Origin: DASVRZ01 sp038228695
Lineage (GTDB): Bacteria; Verrucomicrobiota; Verrucomicrobiia; Chthoniobacterales; DASVRZ01
Direction of reading: 5' to 3'
Assembly: GCA_038228695.1 (NCBI GenBank)
Contig: JBBRPA010000004.1
Span: forward strand, 1-64,000
Length of the DNA: 64,000 bases
This document shows, one piece after another, positions 51,850-61,020 of this stretch. The notes under the pieces were generated by a model, which worked only from the letters and a program-made list of their open reading frames with translations, had not been told where the DNA came from and made no database searches. The position numbers were made by a program, and so were the translations under genes. Each line of letters opens with the position of its first letter. Position 1 is the stretch's first letter.

Positions 51850-53055
51850 ATGAGAATCATCGTCTGGGGAATCAATTACGCGCCGGAAGTTACGGGCATC
51901 GCTCCCTGCAACACCGCGCTCTGCGAATATCTCGGCGCACGGGGCCACGACGTTGAGATGGTCACCTCCTTTGCCTATTACCCACAGTGGAAAAAACGCG
52001 AGGAAGATATCTACTTCTTCTACCGCAGCGATCGGGTCAACGGCGTCCGCGTGCATCGCTGTTGGCACTACGTCCCGAAACGCGTTTCCGCTCTCAAACG
52101 GATCCTTCACGAAGGCACATTTGTGGTCACATCATTTCTCCGGCTACTGCTCCTGCGCCGCGCCGATGTCGTCGTGGTCGTTTCCCCGCCGCTTCTCCTT
52201 GGTGCGGCGGCGTGGTTGGCGACCGCGCTCAAAGGTAGCCGTTACCATTTTCATGTGCAGGATTTGCAGCCCGATGCAGCTGTCGGATTGAACATGCTCA
52301 AGCCCGGACTCCTCACGCGCCTGCTTTATCAATTAGAGGCCATCGCTTACCGGCACGCCGCCAAGGTGAGCGGCATCGGCCAGGGAATGATCGACGCGTT
52401 TCTGCGCAAAGGCGTGCCGCCGGAAAAAATCGCGCTGCTGCCCAACGGCTTTGACGTGCAGGGCGCGGAAAAAGCCTCACCCGTGAACTTCCGCGAGAAA
52501 TACCAGTTCGCGTCCGATGATTTTCTGGCGATTTACTCCGGCAACCTCGGAGTCAAACAAGGCCTAGAAATTCTCCCCGCCGCTGCCGCCCGGCTGAAAA
52601 ACCCGAGAATCCAGATCGTTATTTGTGGTGACGGCGCACGCCGCCCGTGGCTCGAGGAGGAAATCGCCCGCCTTGGCCTCGCCAATCTCCGTCTCCTGCC
52701 CCTGCTGGAGGATGCGGATTACCGCGCCATGCTCGCCGCGGCCAACGTCTGCTTGATCACCCAGCAAGCCGGATCGGGCAGCGCGTTTCTGCCCAGCAAA
52801 CTGCTCCCCACACTCGCCCATCGTCGCGCGGTGATCAGTGTGGCCGACGCGGATAGCGCTCTTGCGGTAGCCGTGGCCGAGGGGCATTTCGGGAAGAATA
52901 TTCTTCCGGGCGAAACAGCGGCACTGGCGAATTTACTCGAGGAAATCGCAGCCAATCCGGCGCAACTCGGCGCGTTCGAGGCGAACGGGCACGCCTACGT
53001 TTCCCGCTTCGATCACGCGAAAGTCTTGGCCGAATTCGAGCGCGTTCTACTGTAA
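51850..53055 (+). CDS. WcaI-like glycosyltransferase
   Basis: A 401-residue GT4 family (GT-B) enzyme. The start RIIVWGINYAPEVTGIAPCN and the AYYPQWKKREED region match WcaI, the colanic-acid-type fucosyltransferase group. The donor site appears as QQAGSGSAFLPSKLLPTLAH with a late Glu (EX7E-like). It is the first gene of the polysaccharide region and is divergent in role from the housekeeping genes before it. Sugar donor unknown. Confidence 0.85.
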   Translation: MRIIVWGINYAPEVTGIAPCNTALCEYLGARGHDVEMVTSFAYYPQWKKREEDIYFFYRSDRVNGVRVHRCWHYVPKRVSALKRILHEGTFVVTSFLRLLLLRRADVVVVVSPPLLLGAAAWLATALKGSRYHFHVQDLQPDAAVGLNMLKPGLLTRLLYQLEAIAYRHAAKVSGIGQGMIDAFLRKGVPPEKIALLPNGFDVQGAEKASPVNFREKYQFASDDFLAIYSGNLGVKQGLEILPAAAARLKNPRIQIVICGDGARRPWLEEEIARLGLANLRLLPLLEDADYRAMLAAANVCLITQQAGSGSAFLPSKLLPTLAHRRAVISVADADSALAVAVAEGHFGKNILPGETAALANLLEEIAANPAQLGAFEANGHAYVSRFDHAKVLAEFERVLL

Positions 53056-53065
53056 GTTCTGGGAC

Positions 53066-53161
53066 GGCGCGCGTCTCGCGTGCAGTTTTGGGCGTCTCGC
53101 CCAAAATACTTCACCTCGCTGGCGAAGCCGCACTTAAAAAGTATGTTTCTGGCGAGACGCC
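53066..53161. repeat. Cluster of palindromes with a GCG-TCT/AGA-CGC core
   Basis: Three hairpins lie between two convergent genes: GGCGCGCG/TCT/CGCGTGC (53066-53083, imperfect), a perfect 9-bp stem TTTTGGGCG-TCT-CGCCCAAAA (53086-53106), and GGCGAGACGCC (53151-53161). The last also occurs at 42692-42702. Probably copies of a short dispersed repeat that may also stop transcription both ways. Confidence 0.75.
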
Positions 53162-53179
53162 AAAAACAACACGCTCCCA

Positions 53180-54631
53180 CTAACGCGCGAGCCATCTCAC
53201 ATCGCTCAGCATCCCAGTCCGGCTGACCGCGCGCACGGACACGCGCGGGGTGGCGTCGCGACCGCCCGGCCAAGCGACCCCGCTGTTGCTTGCACCGATC
53301 ACCTGCGAATTCCAGCCTGCTGCGGTTTTCCATTGCACGAGATAAACCGAGACGTCGCGCTCTGCCGCGCCCCAATCTACGTAAGCGGTTCCGGCTTTTT
53401 CTTTCGTGGCCAACGTCGGCCGACCGGGAGGATTGCGATCGAGCCAAGGCGAAGGCGGAACAAGCGCAGGTGCGAGATACGCCGTTTTTGCGAGGAGACC
53501 CGAAATGCCGCCGCGATCCTGCAGCAGCGCTTTGTTGTTCCAATGGATATGCCCCGCGTCGCCCGTTCCCCGGCGGATGAGATCAATCTGCCGAACCTGC
53601 TCCGAGGCGGTGCGACCTTGGCCAATTCGTTCGGTGGCGATTCCAGGCCAGAGATGGCGGCGTAGGGGATTTTGCGTGCTCCACCAATCATAAAGCCGTG
53701 CGAAGGATTGCCCCTCCGAATCGATCGTCCAATACAACTGCGGCGAAAGATAATCGACCCAGCCGTTGCGCAGCCAGAGTGGAGCGTCGCAGGCCAGTGA
53801 TTCGTAGGCGTTGACCCCGGCGGTCGTGCCTGCGGGAATTCCTGGACGCCAGATGCCGAACGGGCTGATACCAAAAAGGACATGGCGTTTTTCGTTCTTG
53901 ATTGCGCTCGATAGGCTCGAAACGAAGCGGTCGATGTTGCTTCGGCGCCAAGCGTTGAGCGATTGTCCGCGGCCGTATTTCCGGAATGTCGTCCCGTCCG
54001 GAAACTCGGCCCGGCCCGCCGGATACGGATAAAAATAATCGTCGAGATGGACGCCGTCGATGTCGTAACGGCGAACCAGATCAACGACGACGGATTCGAC
54101 ATACTCGCGCGCCTCAGGAATGCCCGGGTCGATGAAAAGTTGTGAGCCGTAGCGCCGCATCCACTCCGGATGCCGCCGCGCGACGTGACGATCGGAGAGG
54201 CCGCCTTTGTCGGTGGCGAGGGCGCGGAAGGGATTGACCCAGGCGTGCAGTTGCAAACCACGCCGATGGGCTTCGGCAACGGCGAAGGCAAGGGGATCGT
54301 ATCCCGGATCGACCCCCATCGTTCCGCTCAACCAAGCCGACCACGGCTCAATCGCGGAGCGGTAAAGCGCATCGCTGTTTGGACGCACTTGGAGAATGAC
54401 GGCGTTCAGCTTCAGTCGTTGGGCGTTATCGAGAATGGCTAGGAGCTGAGCGCGTTGAGAGTTGGGCGAGAGCGCACTGCTGGAGGGCCAGTCGAGATTG
54501 TGGACGGAGGCGACCCAAGTGCCGCGGAATTCCCGGGTTGGCTCCGGAGGAAGTTCTTGCGCCGTAACTGCGATCATAAAAATTCGCAAAAAAAACGCCG
54601 TTAGAGGAAGTGAAGAACGGGTGATTCTCAT
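53180..54631 (-). CDS. Exported GHL10-family glycoside hydrolase-like protein
   Basis: A 483-residue protein with a signal peptide (residues ~1-25, ending VTAQE). The GHL10/DUF187 TIM-barrel begins with REFRGTWVASVHNLDWPSS; conserved blocks include QVRPNSDALYRS, GLQLHAWVNPFRA, YDIDGVHLDDYFYP (likely catalytic Asp/Glu region) and WVDYLSPQLYW. A C-terminal beta domain of about 90 residues follows. Such proteins are thought to trim surface or cell-wall glycans. It lies within the glycosyltransferase region, opposite in strand, which suits a role in the same polysaccharide. Confidence 0.88.
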   Translation of the reverse strand: MRITRSSLPLTAFFLRIFMIAVTAQELPPEPTREFRGTWVASVHNLDWPSSSALSPNSQRAQLLAILDNAQRLKLNAVILQVRPNSDALYRSAIEPWSAWLSGTMGVDPGYDPLAFAVAEAHRRGLQLHAWVNPFRALATDKGGLSDRHVARRHPEWMRRYGSQLFIDPGIPEAREYVESVVVDLVRRYDIDGVHLDDYFYPYPAGRAEFPDGTTFRKYGRGQSLNAWRRSNIDRFVSSLSSAIKNEKRHVLFGISPFGIWRPGIPAGTTAGVNAYESLACDAPLWLRNGWVDYLSPQLYWTIDSEGQSFARLYDWWSTQNPLRRHLWPGIATERIGQGRTASEQVRQIDLIRRGTGDAGHIHWNNKALLQDRGGISGLLAKTAYLAPALVPPSPWLDRNPPGRPTLATKEKAGTAYVDWGAAERDVSVYLVQWKTAAGWNSQVIGASNSGVAWPGGRDATPRVSVRAVSRTGMLSDVRWLAR

Positions 54632-54759
54632 AAAATTTTTGGATCAGCTTTAACAGGGCCCATCCGTTGATTCGATCGCATTTTGTTTCGAGCCGATGTA
54701 TTTCCTTGCCCCTGGCATTGCGGGGAGTCTTGTTTGCACGCTAGATTCATGACGACCAC

Positions 54760-56010
54760 ATGATTAACGCCCAAAGCCCAACCTCCGCCAGCGATATCGA
54801 CCAGCGATTCCCGGGCCGGGCGCGTTTTGTTCCGGGCAGTATCAAAAACGATGCGCCGGTGGTCGCTTCCTACTGCGTCACTTTTCTCAAGCCGGAGATG
54901 CAACACATCTACCGGCAGATCACCGCCCTGCGGCAATACCGGCCAGTCATCCTCACGCAGCGGCGCGAAAACGAGGCGATGTTTCCTTTTCCTGACGTGC
55001 GGAAACTAGGCAAGCCGTTGAGCCATCAAGTCCGCCGTTTCTGGGCCCGGAGCGTTCTCGGCGTTCCGGTCCTAGCTTACACCCACGAGGCGGCCCACGT
55101 GATGAGAGAGTTGCGGCGGATCGAGGCAAAGCTGCTCCACGTCTATTTCGGCAACATGGGCATCTACCTCATCCCGCTGCTCCGCAAACGGCAATTACCC
55201 GCAGTGGTTAGTTTTCATGGATCGGATGCGACCTCGAATGTGACTAGCAAATCGTTGCGTCGGCGCTATGCAGAGGTGTTTGACCTCGCGGAGTTAATTA
55301 TCGCCCGCAGCAAGTTGTTGATGTTCGAGTTAGAAAAGCTCGGTTGCCCGCCGGAAAAGCTGCGCCTCCATCGCACCGGCGTCTCACTCAGTATGAGCGT
55401 GCCGATTGTTAGGACGACTCCAGTGGACGGAGATTTCCGGTTTGTCCAAGCCAGCCGGCTGGTTGAGAAAAAGGGACTCGATACAGCAATCCGGGCCTTT
55501 GCGATATTTGCGCGCGAGTTTCCGCTCTCCGAGTTCATCATTGCCGGCGAGGGTCCACTTCGCAAACGTCTCCGCTGCTTGGCCGACTCACTCGGCGTGG
55601 GCGAGCAGGTCCACTTCACCGGATTTCTTCCGCAGCGCACTCTTCACGAATTGTATGAGCGCAGCCATGTCTTTGTGCATCCGAGTCAGGTCGGAATCAA
55701 AGGTGAACAGGAAGGAGTGCCCAATTCGATGCTCGAAGCGATGGTCACCGGCATGCCGGTAGTGGCCACCCGCCACGGGGGAATTCCTGAGGCGGTCGAG
55801 GACGGTGTTAGTGGACTGTTAGTGCCTGAGCGTGATGCCGAGGCCTTGGGCGAAGCTCTTCTGGCGATCGGACGCGACGGAACTCTTCTGCAACGTCTCA
55901 GCATTTCGACGTCCGAACGTGTCCGCGCTTACTTCGATCGTCAAAAACAGGCGCGTCTGCTCGAGGAGTTTTACGAAGAAGCCATCCAATCCTTTGCCCG
56001 GCAGCGGTGA
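54760..56010 (+). CDS. GT-B glycosyltransferase (GT4), A
   Basis: A 416-residue family 4 glycosyltransferase. The N-terminal half carries VYFGNMGIYLIPLLRKRQL and SFHGSDATSN; the donor half has QASRLVEKKGLDTAIRAFA, IAGEGPLRKRL and the EX7E segment EGVPNSMLEAMVTGMPVVAT. It probably adds a hexose during glycan assembly. It starts 129 bases from the divergent GHL10 gene and is followed by two more glycosyltransferase genes at 21 bases and then a 4-base overlap, forming a three-gene operon. Confidence 0.92.
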   Translation: MINAQSPTSASDIDQRFPGRARFVPGSIKNDAPVVASYCVTFLKPEMQHIYRQITALRQYRPVILTQRRENEAMFPFPDVRKLGKPLSHQVRRFWARSVLGVPVLAYTHEAAHVMRELRRIEAKLLHVYFGNMGIYLIPLLRKRQLPAVVSFHGSDATSNVTSKSLRRRYAEVFDLAELIIARSKLLMFELEKLGCPPEKLRLHRTGVSLSMSVPIVRTTPVDGDFRFVQASRLVEKKGLDTAIRAFAIFAREFPLSEFIIAGEGPLRKRLRCLADSLGVGEQVHFTGFLPQRTLHELYERSHVFVHPSQVGIKGEQEGVPNSMLEAMVTGMPVVATRHGGIPEAVEDGVSGLLVPERDAEALGEALLAIGRDGTLLQRLSISTSERVRAYFDRQKQARLLEEFYEEAIQSFARQR

Positions 56011-56031
56011 AGCGGGCCAACCATCCACGAC

Positions 56032-57120
56032 TTGAAGATCGCATTTGTTTTTATTTCCATGCCGGTCGGCGGGGCCGAAGATTTCGCCGTAGCCATGCAG
56101 GAAAATCTGCCGGCCGGTTGCGAGGTTAGTTTTGTTTGTCTGCGTGACCCCGGTGTCTTAGGTGAGTCACTGGCGAAGCAGGGAAAAGATGTCCCGCTCG
56201 TTCAGTCCTCGACCTCGAAACGCTGGAGTCCGGCAGGCGTGATGCGTCTCTCTCGTTGGTTGCGTGATAATCGGATCGATGTCGTGCATTCGCAGACCTA
56301 TCATGCCCACACTTATGCGATTCCCGCCGCGCGTCTAGCTGCTTGCGTCTCGGTTCTGCATCAGCAAAAAACCTTGCAAGATATGCCTTGGCGTCGCCGC
56401 TGGACTTTGCGTTCGCTTGCCCATCTGGCAACGCGCGTGCTGGCACTTTCCGATGACATGGCGGCCGATCTTCGGGAGACATTCCATCTTCGCTCTAACA
56501 GCGTCCGCGTCATTCCTAATGTGGTGGACCCGGCGCAATTCTTTCACGCCGCCGAACGTAACCGGGACCATCTCGGACTCCCGCATGGTCCGCTCGGCGG
56601 CACAGTCGCGTCCCTCAATTCTGTCAAAAATCATGATGCGACATTGGAGATGGCAGCACTTCTGCAAAAGCAAGGCGTGCGCTTGCAGATCGTCTTCATT
56701 GGCGAAGGAAATGAACGCAACCGGCTGACGGAAAAAATTCGGGATATGGGTTTAGCCGGCATGGTTAAGCTAGTCGGCAATCAACGCCCCGTCGCTCCGT
56801 GGATGCAATCGCTCGATGTAATGCTCCTGCCTTCGCACTGGGAAGGGCAGCCGCTTGCGCTTCTGCAAGCAGTCGCTTGCGGCATCCCAATTATTGCTAG
56901 CAAAATCGATGGAAACATCGCTGCCTTGGGAGAAGGGCACCCGGGATTATTTGCACCTGGAGATATTCCTGAATATGCGAACCTCGTCCGGAAAGTATTG
57001 AGCGAACCAACGTTCGTCTCCACCATTTTGCAGTTCCAAAAGTTACACCCCCCGCCACTGGCTTCGGACGTAGCCTCTCGCTTGTACGACATTTATCAGG
57101 AGATCCTCCCGCGCCCATGA
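56032..57120 (+). CDS. GT-B glycosyltransferase (GT4), B
   Basis: A 362-residue glycosyltransferase starting at TTG 56032, 21 bases after the previous stop. N-terminal HSQTYHAHTYAIPAARLAA and the C-terminal RQ-type donor site LLPSHWEGQPLALLQAVACG (Glu-x7-Gln variant: E then Q) place it in GT4. The Gln in place of the second Glu is visible but appears in some active enzymes. Second gene of the operon; it overlaps the next by 4 bases. Confidence 0.88.
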   Translation: MKIAFVFISMPVGGAEDFAVAMQENLPAGCEVSFVCLRDPGVLGESLAKQGKDVPLVQSSTSKRWSPAGVMRLSRWLRDNRIDVVHSQTYHAHTYAIPAARLAACVSVLHQQKTLQDMPWRRRWTLRSLAHLATRVLALSDDMAADLRETFHLRSNSVRVIPNVVDPAQFFHAAERNRDHLGLPHGPLGGTVASLNSVKNHDATLEMAALLQKQGVRLQIVFIGEGNERNRLTEKIRDMGLAGMVKLVGNQRPVAPWMQSLDVMLLPSHWEGQPLALLQAVACGIPIIASKIDGNIAALGEGHPGLFAPGDIPEYANLVRKVLSEPTFVSTILQFQKLHPPPLASDVASRLYDIYQEILPRP

Positions 57121-58307
57121 AGATCGCGATTTTTACGCCCTCATTTCTGCCCAAGACTTCCGGCGCTGAGATTTTTCATCACAATCTCGCCTCGAAGCTA
57201 GTCGAGGCCGGCCACCATCCCGTGCTCATTATTCCTGCAAGAAATGTTAGGGAGTTGCGCCAGATGGGATGGGAACTCCCGTATCCTGTGATTTCATTTC
57301 CAGCTAATCTCTGGAGTCTTTTCAAACGGTCGACACGGATCACTTTTGTAGTTAGTAATTTTCTGCTGAACCGCCTCCAAAAAAAGCACCGATTCGATGT
57401 CTGGCATCTTGTCGTCACCTATCCGACCGGTGTCGCCGGGCTGCACTGGGGCGGCGGGGAGAAACGGGTTCCCTGTATTTTGCGCGTCGTGGGTGATGAT
57501 CTCATCACCGATACTACGAATCACGTCGGCCTGCGTTGCAATCCGTTGATCGATCGGTTGATTGTTAAGGAAATTTCCAAAGCGCGGGCAGTCGTATCGC
57601 TTTCGGAATCTACCGCTCAGGCCTACACCAAACTCGGCATCCCAGCGGAGCGTATTCATTTTATTCCAAATGCGGTCGATACAGCCCGTTTCCTGCGCAA
57701 ACGAGAGGTTCGGAACGCGCAATTTGTTTTTCTAAGTGTGGGACGCAACCACCCGCAAAAGGATTATCCAACCTTACTCAAAGCGGTGGGCATGCTCGCT
57801 GCGATGGGTAGGAGTTTTCGCGTGGTTATTTTGGGGCGCAAATCCTCGGAGTTGGATGCGCAGATTCAAGAGTGGAATCTGGGTCACCTAGTCGAGACCC
57901 GTGAAATCAAGTCGGGAACATCCTCGCTGCAGTTTCCGCCGGACGAATTGATTGATGCCTATCTCTCGGCGGATGCCTTCGTCATGCCTTCGTTGATGGA
58001 AGGTTTTAGTACGGCAATGTTAGAAGCGATGGCGGCCGGTTTGCCTATCATTACTACGGATGCGCCCGGTTGCCGGGAATTGATTCGTGATGGGCAGGAT
58101 GGGATCATGGTGCCCCGCAGCAATCCGGCGGCTTTAGCGCATGCGATGTTGCAACTACTGGAGGATTCCGAATTGCGGGAACGTCAGGCTGCAACATCTC
58201 GGAAACGCGCGGCAGAATTTTCGTGGGACCTGGTTGTGGGGAAATATCTCGATTTGTATCAGAAACTTATTACCGAGCAGCAATCGTCAGTCGCACGGCC
58301 TCGATGA
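57117..58307 (+). CDS. GT-B glycosyltransferase (GT4), C
   Basis: A 396-residue GT4 enzyme. It has SGAEIFHHNLASKLVEAG at the start, a linker ERIHFIPNAVDTARF, the VGRNHPQKDYPTLLKAVGM donor entry and the EX7E site MEGFSTAMLEAMAAGLPIIT. Last gene of the operon (ATGA overlap with B). Its end overlaps the convergent gene on the minus strand by 38 bases; no terminator is seen in that overlap. Confidence 0.92.
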   Translation: MKIAIFTPSFLPKTSGAEIFHHNLASKLVEAGHHPVLIIPARNVRELRQMGWELPYPVISFPANLWSLFKRSTRITFVVSNFLLNRLQKKHRFDVWHLVVTYPTGVAGLHWGGGEKRVPCILRVVGDDLITDTTNHVGLRCNPLIDRLIVKEISKARAVVSLSESTAQAYTKLGIPAERIHFIPNAVDTARFLRKREVRNAQFVFLSVGRNHPQKDYPTLLKAVGMLAAMGRSFRVVILGRKSSELDAQIQEWNLGHLVETREIKSGTSSLQFPPDELIDAYLSADAFVMPSLMEGFSTAMLEAMAAGLPIITTDAPGCRELIRDGQDGIMVPRSNPAALAHAMLQLLEDSELRERQAATSRKRAAEFSWDLVVGKYLDLYQKLITEQQSSVARPR

Positions 58308-59376
58308 ATCGCGTGCTGAATTTTTCAGTGGTGTAATTGGCGAGAATTGTCGCCCGACCCGCTTCGCCCAACTTCTGGCAAAGAGCGCGATCATTGTAAA
58401 GCTGGCGCAGTCTGACTGCCACGGTCACGGGGTCTTTGCGCTCGACTCGATAGCCGTTGACGCCTTCTTCGAGAGGAAAGCCCGACTCCTCGGTTGCCAA
58501 CGTGGCCAGTCCGCAGGCCGCACCCTCGAGGAGGGATTTTGCCATGCCCTCAGTTCGGGAGAGGAGGATTTGCGCGTCGCATTTGCGAAGGGTATTTTCC
58601 GGTTCGTTTTGGAAATGGAGGAAGTGGAACGATGACCCCTCCTCCTGGGTGATAAGATCCTTTGCGTCGTCGGCAATGGTGCCGATGATTAGAAATTCTG
58701 CGCTCTCCAGAGCGGCCAGTTTCCAGGCAGCCATCATTTCGCGAATGCCTTTTCGTTCCGTCACTCTTCCGCAAAAAACGAGTCGGAAGGGTTCAAGATT
58801 ACTTTTTGCCCCGGTAGGAGAAAAGCGTTCGGGATTTATGCCTCGACCTATTACTAACAATTTACTGTTTTCGATACCGCGCTCGACAAAAGTTTGCCGC
58901 GAATAATCTGACGGTACTAAAATGAGAGAAGCGTCCTGATACTCGCGATCCATTTCTTCGGCCGAAATCTCCGGCCAGCGAGACCCGCGTTCTTTGCGTC
59001 TGCGGGCGCGGAAATGGAGAGTATCGCAGTTGAGCAAACAAGGCACCCGACCCGAGGCGTGGCGAAAAACGGAAAGTGCACGTTGCGGCCAGGCAATAAC
59101 CAGATCGTATTCCCCATTTTTGAGAAGGTCCTGTCCCTTGCCGGTGATGATCCTGCGTTGCGCTCCATAGTAGTAACGCCGCGGCAACCAAGAAATCAGG
59201 TTGGCAAGAGTCCTGCGGTAAACATGATCGTTCACACCCTGGATCTTCGCTGGACCTCGCGCCACCAAATCCACCGCATAACCGGCACCGACCAGAGCTT
59301 CGAGTTGACGCCGCACCACAGCGTCGATCCCGACATCGGACATCTTTCCATCATAAACATAGAGCACCTTCTGCAC
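58270..59376 (-). CDS. GT-B glycosyltransferase (GT4), D
   Basis: A 368-residue GT4 enzyme. The acceptor half holds YDLVIAWPQRALSVFRHASG; the donor half has LVFCGRVTERKGIREMMAAW and SRTEGMAKSLLEGAACGLAT, the EX7E motif. Its ATG lies immediately after the stop of the membrane glycosyltransferase-like gene at 59377 (no gap), so both are one transcript. It likely extends the same glycan from the cytosolic side. Confidence 0.9.
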   Translation of the reverse strand: MQKVLYVYDGKMSDVGIDAVVRRQLEALVGAGYAVDLVARGPAKIQGVNDHVYRRTLANLISWLPRRYYYGAQRRIITGKGQDLLKNGEYDLVIAWPQRALSVFRHASGRVPCLLNCDTLHFRARRRKERGSRWPEISAEEMDREYQDASLILVPSDYSRQTFVERGIENSKLLVIGRGINPERFSPTGAKSNLEPFRLVFCGRVTERKGIREMMAAWKLAALESAEFLIIGTIADDAKDLITQEEGSSFHFLHFQNEPENTLRKCDAQILLSRTEGMAKSLLEGAACGLATLATEESGFPLEEGVNGYRVERKDPVTVAVRLRQLYNDRALCQKLGEAGRATILANYTTEKFSTRFIEAVRLTIAAR

Positions 59377-60888
59377 TTAACGGGTCTCCGGTTGCGTGAT
59401 GTCATAAAGCTCCAACCCGGGATGCAGATAGATCACGGTCGAACGCGGTCGCTTCCAGAGCAATCGGCCGTTCTCAAACAAAGTTTTGTAAAACGTTTTG
59501 CGCGTCTCAAAAAGCGCTCGCTCTGCTGGCTCAGGACGCAGACTTGCTAAAAAATATCGCCCGTAAGCGCTTTGCGAAACCACTAGGTGCGTGATGCCCT
59601 TCGATCGTATTTCATCCAGACTTCCTGCGTCCGCCGCGAAATTAATGTCCTCAGATGGCTGAGGAAGCTGCGGAGCCCCCTCTCGTTTGTTAGTACCGGG
59701 AAGTCGCACCACTTTCTCCTGCAAGATGGACGCGGAGGGCGGCACATTTTCCCGGATCCACTGGCTTAGATCACGCCGGTCATCAATTTGGAATGCCGCA
59801 TCATATTTTGCTAGCGCCGGGAAGACGCTGATTAGCGCCAGAACCACACATAACCACTGCGCCCGGCCTTTGGTCCGATCACCAACGAGCCGAAAAAGCC
59901 CCCAGCCAGCAGCCAGACAACACATCCCGGTAAGCGGTAAAAAATAGCGGTCGTTGGTTTTCGGTGAACAGGAAAGCATCACCGCAAAAGCAGCGGAAAA
60001 AATGAGTGGAAGCCACTGCTCCAACGACCACTCCCGGCGCCCCTTCCAACCGTAAAAAAGAGCGCCGAGCAAACCCAACCAGATGATCGGATTGGTGTTG
60101 TCAAGAAAGACGGCCGTGTATTGCCAGTTCGGAACTTTCCGGGTGACGCCGCCCTGACCGTTTACGACGAGTCCCATCTCGCGCGAGAAGGAGTTTTGCG
60201 CGCTGGCAAGATGAATCAAGAACTGGTAATTAATAGCTAGGACCGCAATTAAAAATGTTCCGAGAAAAGTGAAGATCAGCGCTTTTCGATGTTGGGAGAT
60301 TTCCTCGCTGCGGGTGAAGAATAACCAGCACAGAGCGACCACGAATCCGGCAACACCCACGTATTTTGCCGACAACGCCAGGGCGGCCGCGATTCCCATG
60401 AAGGCGACCGAAGCTGGTTTTCGCAGCCTCGCAGTCAGAGCAAGCGCACAAAATGTCAGTCCGATACCCATGAAAAGCGCCGTGTCTTCCTTAAGATAAT
60501 GCGCCAGCTCGAAGACTTGGTGATGTGGCAAGAGAAAAGCGGTGACCGTTAACGCGACCCAAGGCCCACCTTTCAACCAAGCTGTCCACATAAAGGCAAC
60601 GACGCCGAGGCCTGCAAAAATTGCGGAGACGAGGCGTCCACATTCGACAACTCTTTGGCGATCTTCGCCTGCCTGAGTCAGATCGCGAACCCAGCCTGCC
60701 GTGGATAAAAGCAGCAACGGGTGGTTGAAATTCAATTCACCGGTGACCAACTGCCGAACCTTCACAGGCTCATCCGGATGATAATTGTAAGGAAACTTAT
60801 TTCCACGGGTATACAACAGCATACTAACTATTAGAATTAAAACGCTCAATGCGACTGGAAGCCGGATGTTGGGGTGCGGGAAATTCAT
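59377..60888 (-). CDS. Multi-membrane glycosyltransferase-like protein (GT39/ArnT type)
   Basis: A 503-residue polytopic protein with about 10 membrane helices. Near the N-terminus, NKFPYNYHPDEPVKVRQLV includes the Asp-Glu pair used in PMT/ArnT-type enzymes, which use lipid-linked sugars. The C-terminal ~130 residues form a soluble domain. It sits upstream of glycosyltransferase D with no gap. A related C-terminal end appears at 63540-64000 (shared LHPGLELYDI/LNPGLRLYQL-type ending), so two paralogues flank the lhr gene. Confidence 0.75.
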   Translation of the reverse strand: MNFPHPNIRLPVALSVLILIVSMLLYTRGNKFPYNYHPDEPVKVRQLVTGELNFNHPLLLLSTAGWVRDLTQAGEDRQRVVECGRLVSAIFAGLGVVAFMWTAWLKGGPWVALTVTAFLLPHHQVFELAHYLKEDTALFMGIGLTFCALALTARLRKPASVAFMGIAAALALSAKYVGVAGFVVALCWLFFTRSEEISQHRKALIFTFLGTFLIAVLAINYQFLIHLASAQNSFSREMGLVVNGQGGVTRKVPNWQYTAVFLDNTNPIIWLGLLGALFYGWKGRREWSLEQWLPLIFSAAFAVMLSCSPKTNDRYFLPLTGMCCLAAGWGLFRLVGDRTKGRAQWLCVVLALISVFPALAKYDAAFQIDDRRDLSQWIRENVPPSASILQEKVVRLPGTNKREGAPQLPQPSEDINFAADAGSLDEIRSKGITHLVVSQSAYGRYFLASLRPEPAERALFETRKTFYKTLFENGRLLWKRPRSTVIYLHPGLELYDITQPETR

Positions 60889-61020
60889 CTATCTCGTGAA
60901 AGGGCGTATTCTATCATCCCGTCATGGTCGTCAATCCAATAATCTGCATACACCCTTGCAGGGGCATTGCGGCAGACTAGTTTGTAATTCGAGGGCGCGG
61001 ACTGACGCCGCGAACCGTTT
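60889..61020. other. Divergent promoter gap of lhr
   Basis: Between the minus-strand membrane protein and lhr. A short minus-strand frame (to 60885) overlaps the membrane-protein start as ATGA but has only uncertain starts; it is not called as a gene. No clear promoter can be assigned by eye. Confidence 0.4.

Noticed and set aside
50839..52110. 423-codon minus-strand frame
   Set aside because: Antisense across carboxypeptidase Taq and the WcaI-like gene; two real genes explain the region.
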